Assembly: GCA_964598695.1 (NCBI GenBank)
Contig: CAZRDB010000177.1
Coordinates: forward strand, 1 to 10,701
Reading direction: 5' to 3'
DNA length: 10,701 nt
Source: CAZRDB01 sp964598695
Lineage (GTDB): Bacteria; Armatimonadota; Zipacnadia; UBA1398
The notes beneath the pieces were generated by a model. It made no database searches. It was not told the DNA's origin and saw only the letters and a program-made list of their open reading frames with translations. This document shows, one piece after another, positions 1 to 5,679 of this stretch; position 1 is the first letter of the stretch; each line of letters begins with the position of its first letter. Made by a program: the position numbers and the translations under genes.

Positions 1-63
1 TTACATCGCCGCCACGGGCCGGATTATCCACGCGGTGGCGGGATCGCCGCCCATGGCGGTCGG

Positions 64-101
64 GTGGTGGGGGCGGGGCCCCCCCCGCCCGCCCCCCCCC
101 C
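64..101. repeat. G/C homopolymer tract
   Basis: A G-rich run (GGTGGTGGGGGCGGGG, 66 to 78, with a T and a C interrupting it) is followed at once by C runs of 8 (79-86), 3 (88-90) and 10 (92-101). The C-rich part could form a G-quadruplex on the minus strand. Homopolymers of this length are also a typical place for read or assembly error, so the exact length should be treated with caution. No coding frame through this tract looks like a real protein. Confidence 0.6.
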
Positions 102-110
102 GACGGCGCT

Positions 111-135
111 GCGGAGCGCGCCGGGCGCCCTCCGC
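111..135. terminator. Hairpin, possible terminator of an upstream gene
   Basis: GCGGAG (111-116) pairs with CTCCGC (130-135), and inside it GCGC (118-121) pairs with GCGC (125-128) around a CGG loop, leaving one C-C mismatch. No T tract follows, so intrinsic termination is uncertain. The left arm GCGGAGCGCG is identical to the left arm of the strong hairpin at 8342-8377, which supports a role as a gene-end structure. The gene it would serve lies outside the window or is too truncated to recognise. Confidence 0.35.
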
Positions 136-148
136 GCAAGTGAGCCCC

Positions 149-177
149 TTCTAACTTTCCCTCGGCCGGCGTAGAAT
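149..177 (+). promoter_or_regulatory. Possible sigma70-type promoter for the dehydrogenase gene
   Basis: A -10-like TAGAAT (172-177, 5 of 6 to TATAAT) lies 17 bases after a weak -35-like TTCTAA (149-154, 3 of 6). Transcription would begin near 184, giving a leader of about 37 bases before the ATG at 221. The stretch 149-177 contains the only AT-leaning patch in the 1-220 gap. The -35 is poor, so this is a tentative call. Confidence 0.35.
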
Positions 178-220
178 GCCGCTCAGAGGGGTGCTGGGGA
201 CGGGTTGAGAGGTGCTCACG

Positions 221-1246
221 ATGTCTCTGACCGGTGCAGGATCGCTTGCGTTCGTCGAGACCCACGGGTGGGAGGAGCGGCACATCGTCGATCAGGCCCA
301 GGCGGCGGGCTTCGACCCGCTGCTGCGCGAGGGCCCGGCGTCCGAACTGACGCAGGAGGAGCGCGACCGGATCGAAGTGCTCTCGTGCTTCATCCGCTCC
401 GAGATCGATGAGGCGTTCCTCGCGACCTGCCCCAGCCTGCGCGTCGTGGCGACCCGCTCGACCGGCCTCGACCACATCGACCTCGACGCCTGCAAGGCGC
501 GGGGGATCACTGTCTGCAACGTTCCGCAGTACGGGGAGAACACCGTCGCCGAGCACACCTTCGGCCTGATCCTCGCCCTGGCGCGCAACGTCTACCAGGC
601 GGTGGATCGCATGAAGCGCGGCGATGCCTCGATCGACGGCCTGTGCGGTTTCGACCTCTACGGCAAGACCCTCGGCGTGGTCGGCACGGGCCGCATCGGC
701 CTTCGGGTGATCCGCATCGCGCGGGCCTTCAACATGCACGTCCACGCCTTCGACGGCCGCCCGCAGCCCCTTCTGGCCGACGTGCTCGGCTTCGAGTACA
801 GCGACCTCGATCGTCTGCTCGCCGAATCGGACGTCGTCAGCCTGCACCTCCCGCTGCTGCCCGAGACCCACCACCTGATCGGCGCCCGCGAGCTGGCGCT
901 GATGAGGCCGACGGCGGTGCTGGTGAACACCTCGCGCGGTGGCCTGGTCGACGGAGCCGCGGCGCTCGAGGCGCTCAGCGCCGGCCGGCTCGCCGGACTG
1001 GCGCTCGATGTGCTCGAGTCCGAGCAGGTGATCTCCGAGGACTCCGTCATGCTCCACGGCGACGCGACGAGCATGGACGAGTTGCGGCTGGTGGTCGAGT
1101 CGTACCGGCTGATCCACCACCCGAAGGTGATCGTGACGCCGCACATCGGCTTCTACAGCCGCGAGGCGCTCCAGCGGATCGTCGTCACAACGCTCGACAA
1201 CATCACGAGCACGCTCGCGGGCGCCCCCACCAACCGCGTGGCATAG
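221..1246 (+). CDS. D-2-hydroxyacid dehydrogenase (D-lactate dehydrogenase-like)
   Basis: The product (341 aa) belongs to the NAD-dependent D-isomer-specific 2-hydroxyacid dehydrogenases, cytoplasmic enzymes that interconvert 2-oxo acids and D-2-hydroxy acids. Visible marks are RSTGLDHIDL in the catalytic half, NVPQYGENTVAEHTFGLIL, the Rossmann loop GVVGTGRIG (about residues 152-160), and the catalytic set Arg239 (in NTSRGG), Glu268 (in DVLESE) and His308 (in TPHIGFYS). The DVLESE element and the spacing from Glu268 to His308 resemble D-lactate dehydrogenases more than phosphoglycerate dehydrogenases, and there is no C-terminal ACT domain. The length is normal for the family. ATG 221 is preferred over an in-frame GTG at 212 because GAGAGG (207-212) lies 8 bases upstream. 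It may head an operon with the next two genes, 74 bp downstream on the same strand. Substrate specificity cannot be read from the sequence; D-lactate is a guess. Confidence 0.9.
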   Translation: MSLTGAGSLAFVETHGWEERHIVDQAQAAGFDPLLREGPASELTQEERDRIEVLSCFIRSEIDEAFLATCPSLRVVATRSTGLDHIDLDACKARGITVCNVPQYGENTVAEHTFGLILALARNVYQAVDRMKRGDASIDGLCGFDLYGKTLGVVGTGRIGLRVIRIARAFNMHVHAFDGRPQPLLADVLGFEYSDLDRLLAESDVVSLHLPLLPETHHLIGARELALMRPTAVLVNTSRGGLVDGAAALEALSAGRLAGLALDVLESEQVISEDSVMLHGDATSMDELRLVVESYRLIHHPKVIVTPHIGFYSREALQRIVVTTLDNITSTLAGAPTNRVA

Positions 1247-1320
1247 CCGGCCTCTCGGAGGTTCGTCCGGGCCGCCGCCGAAGGTCACACCCGAGAGCCC
1301 GCGAGAGGTGGCCGAGGCGG

Positions 1321-2337
1321 ATGCGGCGGAGATGGCTCGTTGCGGCAGGGGTCGCTCTCCCGACGCTCGTCGCGGGGATCGCCTGCAACCCCGGTCGGAG
1401 CGCGGCCGATGCGGGTCCGATCACCCCGCCGCCTCGAGCGCCCGCAGAGGAGGCCTCCGTGACCGACGCGCGCCCTGCCCCCGAGGCGCCCTGGCCCGCC
1501 GGTAGCCCTGATGAGGGGCTGGCGGTCGGCGAGCGACAGCTCTACTCGCGCGACAACCTCAGCGACTACATCAACGGCGGCGCGGCCTTCTACCTGGCCT
1601 ACTCGTTCGAGTGGCTGGCCGTCTGGGAGATCACCACGCCGCTCGAAGGACGGGCGGTCGTCGAGGTCTACGGGTTCGGATCGGCGGAGGACGCCCTCGG
1701 CGTCGCCCTGGACCGGGGTGCGCTCGGCGAGCTGGCCGGTTTTGAACGCGGCGTCGCCCGTCGCGGCGGCCTCCGGGCACAGAAGGGCGCCACCTTCGTG
1801 CGCGTCGCCACACCGGACCGCTCGGAGAAGGGCGATGCGCTCGCGCGCCGGATCGGGGGGCTGGTCGCTGCTGGGCTCCCCGCGGCGACGACCGAGCTTC
1901 CGGCGGTGTGCGCTGCTCTTCCCGACGCGGGGATGCGTCCGGACTCGCTCCGCTTCTTCCACACGCGCGAGTCGCTCGACAGCCTCTACTACCTCGGCGA
2001 CGAGAACCTGCTGGCGCTCTCGGCCGAGACCCGCTGCGCTCTCGCCGGCTATGACGTGGGGCTCGAGGGCAAGGCGCACGCGACGCTTCTGCTCGTCGTC
2101 TACCCCTCGGCCGAGGCGGCGCGCGGCGCGTTCGAGACCCTCTGCCGACGCTACCTCGAGAGTGAGCCGCCGCGAGGCCGGGAGGCCGGAGCGCAGCTCG
2201 AGGACGGGACCCATGTGGCGGCCGCGTGGAGCGAGACGACGGCCGCGTTAGCGCTCGCGCTCGGGGCACGGGAGGCCGAGTGGGCGCAGGCCGTTGCGCG
2301 AGAGACGCTCGACGCCTACAGGGAGGGACAGCAATGA
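1321..2337 (+). CDS. DUF6599-type lipoprotein
   Basis: The product is 338 aa and begins with a charged MRRRW, a hydrophobic stretch, and a lipobox-like GIAC with Cys22 as the likely lipidated residue. Gly at -3 is less usual. A proline/alanine-rich linker (to about residue 60) leads into the folded part, which opens with DNLSDYINGGAAFYLAYSF (about residues 78-96), close to the D-x-YINGGA motif of DUF6599. The family has no established function that I know of. The open frame continues far upstream, but ATG 1321 is chosen because it alone gives a signal sequence; GAGG at 1314-1317 or GAGAGG at 1303-1308 could serve as ribosome site, neither at ideal spacing. Its TGA overlaps the ATG of the DUF362 gene (ATGA, 2334-2337), so the two are probably translated together and may act together outside the cytoplasmic membrane. 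Confidence 0.8.
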   Translation: MRRRWLVAAGVALPTLVAGIACNPGRSAADAGPITPPPRAPAEEASVTDARPAPEAPWPAGSPDEGLAVGERQLYSRDNLSDYINGGAAFYLAYSFEWLAVWEITTPLEGRAVVEVYGFGSAEDALGVALDRGALGELAGFERGVARRGGLRAQKGATFVRVATPDRSEKGDALARRIGGLVAAGLPAATTELPAVCAALPDAGMRPDSLRFFHTRESLDSLYYLGDENLLALSAETRCALAGYDVGLEGKAHATLLLVVYPSAEAARGAFETLCRRYLESEPPRGREAGAQLEDGTHVAAAWSETTAALALALGAREAEWAQAVARETLDAYREGQQ

Positions 2338-3371
2338 AGAACGCGCTCACCCGCAGGGATCTCATCCGCGGAGCGGCTTTCGGGGGAATCGGGGCGGCGA
2401 TCGGCGTCTCGTGCGCGAGCTGCCGCGGCAACCAGCAGGCCTCCGAGGCGCCCGGCGCCGCCGCTCGCCCCACGAAGCCCGACGCCCGCGCGCGCGTCGT
2501 GGTGGTCCGCCGGAAGGACGCTCTCGATGACCAGGGCCGGACCCGCGCCGGCACCGTCCGGGAGATGCTCGAGGAGGCGATGGCCAGACTCGACGGGGAC
2601 GATGGCGACGCCGCGCGCGCGTGGTCGTCCCGGTTCACGGCCGAGGACCGAGTCGGCCTCAAGGGCAATGTGATGATGAACCACGTCCGACCGGAGATCC
2701 TGCTCGCGATCCACGACTCGCTGACGGAGCACGCTCGGGTCGCGAGCGAGGAGATCCTCGCCTGGGACCGCGCCCAGGGCGCGCGCGGGCGCGCGCAGCT
2801 CGCGCGGCCGGACCGGGAGTGGACGGGCGACCCGGTCCTCGGCTTCGACGCCGACTCGGTCTCCCGCGTCTGCTCCGAGTGGGCGACGGCGCTCGTGAAC
2901 GTGCCCTCGCTCAAGTGCCACTGGCTCTCGGGGGTGGCGATCGCGCTCAAGAACTGGTGTGGCGCGGTCACGAACATCAGCGTCGGCGATGGAGAGGGTA
3001 CGGCGTTCCGGTTCCACGGCGATTCGTGCGCCGACCTCGGCCTCTTCGAGGCGATGCCGTCGATGGGCGGCAAGTGCCGGCTCATCGTGGTGGATGCGAT
3101 GGAGCCGTACTACGAGAAGGGCCCGCAGGTCGACCCCGAGTACTTCCACCCGTACGGCGGGCTGATCGTCGGCGTGGACCCGGTCGCGGTCGATACGGTC
3201 GGGACGATGCTCCTGCAGGCAATCCGTGACGAGGCGGCCGGCGCGCCCGCGCCGATCAGCCCGCCGCCGAAGCACGTGGGGATCGCGGAGACCCGGTACG
3301 GGCTCGGCGTGAGTGACCCGGCCCGGATCGACATCGTGCGGCTGGGAGACACCGAGGGCATGCTGGTCTAG
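2334..3371 (+). CDS. Tat-exported DUF362 protein
   Basis: This 345-aa product has a twin-arginine signal: TRRDLIRGAAFGGIGAAIGV (residues 6-25), with Arg7-Arg8. Two cysteines follow (Cys27 and Cys30); Cys27 in IGVSC satisfies a loose lipobox, so it could be a Tat lipoprotein. The body matches DUF362, most clearly in VNVPSLKCHWLSGVAIALKNWCG (about 188-210), the counterpart of the family's Lys/His then ALKN-x-x-G motif, and in GLIVGVDPVAVDT near the C-terminus. Many DUF362 proteins carry a ferredoxin-type 4Fe-4S part; none is seen here. The ribosome site GGGAGGG (2321-2327) lies 6 bases before the ATG, inside the end of the preceding gene. Tat export suggests the protein folds, perhaps with a cofactor, before leaving the cytoplasm; that is inference. 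The function is unknown. Confidence 0.85.
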   Translation: MKNALTRRDLIRGAAFGGIGAAIGVSCASCRGNQQASEAPGAAARPTKPDARARVVVVRRKDALDDQGRTRAGTVREMLEEAMARLDGDDGDAARAWSSRFTAEDRVGLKGNVMMNHVRPEILLAIHDSLTEHARVASEEILAWDRAQGARGRAQLARPDREWTGDPVLGFDADSVSRVCSEWATALVNVPSLKCHWLSGVAIALKNWCGAVTNISVGDGEGTAFRFHGDSCADLGLFEAMPSMGGKCRLIVVDAMEPYYEKGPQVDPEYFHPYGGLIVGVDPVAVDTVGTMLLQAIRDEAAGAPAPISPPPKHVGIAETRYGLGVSDPARIDIVRLGDTEGMLV

Positions 3372-3378
3372 AGCAGTC

Positions 3379-3402
3379 CTCGTGGGTTCTCGCGCGCACG
3401 AG
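3379..3402 (+). terminator. Weak hairpin after the DUF362 gene
   Basis: CTCGTG (3379-3384) can pair with CACGAG (3397-3402) around a 12-base GC-rich loop, starting 8 bases after the TAG of the DUF362 gene. There is no T tract. It may mark the end of the three-gene unit, but a 6-bp stem in GC-rich DNA is weak evidence. Nothing else recognisable lies in the remaining part of the 147-bp gap up to 3518. Confidence 0.25.
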
Positions 3403-3518
3403 CGAAGAGCGACAACCTGCGAGGGCTGCCCCTCCGCACCACCCGAGGCGGTTGCCGTCGGGGCCGAGGCCAGAGGGCCGAGCGGCGTGTTGGGTCGGCG
3501 GTCCGAAGGGGCGCGAAC

Positions 3519-4241
3519 GTGATCACCTACCGCTTGATGGAGGAAGGCTGCCTGCTGACCACATGCCTTCACCGGGGGCCCCGTCCGCTCGCGGAGGCGC
3601 TCGACGCGGGGACCGACCCCGCCTGGCTCGAGACCGATGCCGGCCTGCCGACGGGCACCGTGGCCCGTGCGCTCGGATCGCTGTGTCGCGAGTACGGGGC
3701 GTGTGGCGTGTTGGCGGTCGACGGCAGTCTGGTCGTCGGCAAGGTGCGCTTCGGCCCGACGGAGCTGTGTGAGGATCAGCCGTTCTGCGTCCAGCAGTTC
3801 CCGGAGCGTATGCGCGCGTTGAGCGAGACGGGCTTCGCCCCGGCCGCCACACTGACGACGCGCGCTCTCACCATCCTCTGCGTGCAGGTGGCGGAGGGAG
3901 CCGAGTACCGCGGCCAGGGGATCGCGACCGAGCTGATCCGTCAGACGGTCACCTGGGCCGTGCTGAACGAGTGGGAGGAGGTCCGGGCCAAGGCGATGCG
4001 CCGGATCCGCCCGCTGCTCGACTGGGCGGGCCTCCTCAGCACCGACCTGTACGAGAGGCTCGGCTTCACCCGCGAGGGCGTCGTGAGCCACAGCCTGCTC
4101 GAGGGAGTGCGCGCGATGCGCCGGGGGGCGCACGGAGACGAGGTGCGCGCGCAGTGGGAGCCGTACGCGGGTCTCACGAACGAGGAAGCCGCCGAGGTGC
4201 ACCAGATGGTCCTGCGCCCCGGGGCGAGGGCGTGCGGGTGA
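3519..4241 (+). CDS. GNAT-family N-acetyltransferase
   Basis: The 240-aa product has the acetyl-CoA binding motif A of GNAT enzymes, VAEGAEYRGQGIATELI, with R131-G-Q-G-I-A136, and the motif B element YERLGF (178-183). Such enzymes move an acetyl group from acetyl-CoA to an amine on a small molecule, peptide or protein. The first 120 residues are unlike the commonest GNATs and carry most of the eight cysteines (11, 16, 56, 62, 84, 90, 121, 239), with CEDQPFC near 84-90 in an insertion between predicted strands. The start is GTG 3519, preceded by GAAGGGG (3505-3511) at 7 bases. It stands alone, 147 bp after the DUF362 gene and 401 bp before the regulator gene. The acceptor substrate is unknown; the cysteines could bind metal, but there is no standard motif to prove it. 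Confidence 0.82.
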   Translation: MITYRLMEEGCLLTTCLHRGPRPLAEALDAGTDPAWLETDAGLPTGTVARALGSLCREYGACGVLAVDGSLVVGKVRFGPTELCEDQPFCVQQFPERMRALSETGFAPAATLTTRALTILCVQVAEGAEYRGQGIATELIRQTVTWAVLNEWEEVRAKAMRRIRPLLDWAGLLSTDLYERLGFTREGVVSHSLLEGVRAMRRGAHGDEVRAQWEPYAGLTNEEAAEVHQMVLRPGARACG

Positions 4242-4308
4242 CGGCGGACTCAGCGAAGAGCGCCCCGCGCTCGAGCACTGCCTGCCGCGCGATCTGTCGG
4301 GCAGGGAG

Positions 4309-4372
4309 CCTGTAGGGGGCCGCGGACACCGTCTTCCCCGACGCTGCGGGTCTGGTGAAGCGCACCGTCCCC
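4309..4372 (+). pseudogene. Possible relic resembling part of the downstream lyase gene
   Basis: Bases 4309-4372 align without gaps to 6453-6516 inside the lyase gene, 48 of 64 identical, and 41 of 51 over the first part. In the same codon phase the two read L-stop-GAADTVFPDAAGLVK and LEGAEDTVFPNDAGVVN, so a TAG stands where the gene has GAA. Two of the changes are synonymous. Similarity does not clearly continue on either side. This may be a decayed fragment of an earlier or duplicated copy; chance similarity in GC-rich DNA is the alternative and cannot be excluded by eye. Confidence 0.35.
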
Positions 4373-4391
4373 GGCGCGATTCCAGGCGAGA

Positions 4392-4407
4392 CGGCATGGC
4401 GGGATGC
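4392..4407. other. Small hairpin in the gap before the regulator gene
   Basis: GGCAT (4392-4396) pairs with ATGCC (4403-4407) around a six-base loop. Another short inverted repeat, CCTGCC (4281-4286) with GGCAGG (4300-4305), lies closer to the end of the acetyltransferase gene and could be a weak terminator. Neither has a T tract. They are recorded because the 4242-4642 gap has no gene. Confidence 0.2.
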
Positions 4408-4469
4408 CAGCGGACGTACCGGGCGTCGGCAAGTGGGCCAGGGACACGCGCAGCCCGGCGCACGCGCCT

Positions 4470-4483
4470 ACCGGTTGACCGGT
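4470..4483. promoter_or_regulatory. Inverted repeat, possible protein-binding site
   Basis: The site reads ACCGGT-TG-ACCGGT: two copies of a six-base palindrome separated by two bases. This symmetry fits a dimeric DNA-binding protein. It lies about 110 bases upstream of the -35 of the regulator gene. Its sequence does not match the GTTAAC arms of the operator at 4619-4630, so if real it probably serves another factor. Confidence 0.25.
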
Positions 4484-4592
4484 CGGACGGGGACCGGCAG
4501 CGCCGTGACACTCAAGGGAGCAGCACAGACTCGGGAGCCATCCGCGAACCCGCACATGGCAGGGGCCTCCCGTCGCGTGGCGCGAACGAGCC

Positions 4593-4621
4593 TTGACCAC
4601 GGCTGCGACGGGAGATATGTT
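4593..4621 (+). promoter_or_regulatory. Promoter of the lacI-type regulator/lyase operon
   Basis: TTGACC (4593-4598, 5 of 6 to TTGACA) and TATGTT (4616-4621, 4 of 6 to TATAAT) are separated by exactly 17 bases. Transcription should start near 4628, leaving a leader of about 15 bases that contains the ribosome site. The -10 and start region are covered by the palindrome at 4619-4630, so binding there would block RNA polymerase directly. It is the only good promoter seen ahead of 4643-8268. Confidence 0.7.
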
Positions 4622-4630
4622 AACGTTAAC
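4619..4630. promoter_or_regulatory. LacI-family operator (perfect 12-bp palindrome)
   Basis: GTTAACGTTAAC is its own reverse complement and has the central CpG typical of operators bound by LacI-family dimers, which bend DNA at that step. It is AT-rich in a very GC-rich region, lies 12 bases before the regulator's ATG, and overlaps the -10 and start site. Autorepression by the product of the adjacent gene is the obvious reading. No second full copy was seen in the window. Confidence 0.8.
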
Positions 4631-4642
4631 TCAGGAGGAGCC

Positions 4643-5668
4643 ATGGCCAGGCGTCCGGCCCAATCCAGGCGCGTTACGCTCCGCGACATCGCGGAGCGGT
4701 GCGGGGTCTCGGCTCAGACCGTGAGCCGGATCGTGCGCGGCGAGACGGCGGCCCATGATGCCGAGACGTGCCGTCGCGTGCTCGAGACGGCAGCCCGGCT
4801 GGGCTACAGGCCGAACGCATCGGCGCGCGCGACCCGGTCGGGACGGTTCGGGAGCGTGTCGCTCCTGCTGAGCGAGCATTCCGAGCGGGCGCTGGTCTTC
4901 GAGCCGCTGCTCGCTGGGATCCTCGACGAACTCGAGGCCCATGACCTCCAGCTCCTGGTCTCGCGCCTGCCGGATGCCCTGGTGACCAGTGAGACCTACG
5001 TGCCGCGGATCTTGCGGGAGCTGATGGCCGATGGGCTGCTCGTGAACTACAACGCCGACATCCCGGCTCCGATGGTGGAGATGGTCGCGCGTCACGGCCT
5101 CCCGGCGGTGTGGATGAACAGCCGGCAACCGGCGAACTGCGTCTACCCAGACGACGTCGAGGGAGGCGACCGCGCGACCCGGGTACTGCACGAAGCGGGC
5201 CACCGCGCCGTCACGTATGTCCACCGCTCGGCCACCTCCCACTACAGCGGGGCCGACCGGCTCATCGGCTACCGGGCGGCCATGGCGCGGGCGGGGCTGG
5301 CGGAGCGGGTGATCGGTCCCTCGGTCGCCGAGCGCGACGCGCGGGGCCTGCTCGCGGCGTCGACCGCCCTGGTCGCCTACAGCCCCGCCGACTTCCTCTG
5401 GGCGTGGGAGGCGTGCCTCGGCTTGGGGCGCCGCGTCCCCGAGACGATGTCGGCCGTCGTCTTCCACGACGCGCCGCTCCATCTCGGCGGGCTGTCCGTC
5501 GACACCATGCTGCTGCCCTTCCGGCAGCAGGGCCGGCAGGCAGTGGCGATGCTCGTCGACCGCATCGCCTCTCCCGGCGCCAAGCACGTACCCGTGGCGC
5601 TCCCCTGCACGCACCACCCGGCGGCCACGGTCCGCCCACCGGCGGAGCGAGGGCCTCACACCCTCTGA
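4643..5668 (+). CDS. LacI-family transcriptional regulator
   Basis: The 341-aa product has an N-terminal helix-turn-helix, VTLRDIAERCGVSAQTVSRIV (about 11-31), then the family's RLGYRPNASAR hinge approach (about 52-62), and a periplasmic-binding-protein-like effector domain ending near residue 330. Family members bind operators as dimers and usually leave DNA, or bind it better, when a sugar or related metabolite is bound. The hinge position that is normally Leu (Leu56 of E. coli LacI, in A-R-x-L) is Thr64 here. ATG 4643 is chosen although the frame is open back to a GTG at 4355, because promoter, operator and AGGAGGAG (4633-4640) all lie just before it. The stop is 11 bp before the lyase gene, whose ribosome site overlaps the end of this gene. 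It probably controls itself and the lyase; the effector is likely a product of that enzyme's substrate. Confidence 0.9.
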   Translation: MARRPAQSRRVTLRDIAERCGVSAQTVSRIVRGETAAHDAETCRRVLETAARLGYRPNASARATRSGRFGSVSLLLSEHSERALVFEPLLAGILDELEAHDLQLLVSRLPDALVTSETYVPRILRELMADGLLVNYNADIPAPMVEMVARHGLPAVWMNSRQPANCVYPDDVEGGDRATRVLHEAGHRAVTYVHRSATSHYSGADRLIGYRAAMARAGLAERVIGPSVAERDARGLLAASTALVAYSPADFLWAWEACLGLGRRVPETMSAVVFHDAPLHLGGLSVDTMLLPFRQQGRQAVAMLVDRIASPGAKHVPVALPCTHHPAATVRPPAERGPHTL

Positions 5669-5679
5669 GAGGATCGCGC

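Noticed and set aside
1..135. Possible gene fragment at the left edge (a plus frame beginning YIAATGRIIHAVAGSPP, or a minus frame ending WIIRPVAAM)
   Set aside because: Both frames run through the C tracts into low-complexity proline or glycine, and neither resembles a known protein end or has a start and ribosome site.
643..1320. Upstream extension of the DUF6599 gene within the dehydrogenase gene
   Set aside because: It is an Arg/Pro-rich out-of-frame reading of the dehydrogenase; the signal peptide begins at 1321.
2765..2810. Alternating CG stretch, possible Z-DNA or repeat
   Set aside because: It lies inside the DUF362 gene and is explained by Arg and Ala codons at high GC.
2316..4511. 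Long minus-strand open frame of 731 codons
   Set aside because: It is antisense to the DUF362 and acetyltransferase genes, rich in Arg and His, with no domain; long antisense frames are usual at this GC content.
4355..4642. N-terminal extension of the LacI-family protein from an upstream GTG
   Set aside because: The extra 96 residues have no family match, and promoter, operator and ribosome site all point to the ATG at 4643.
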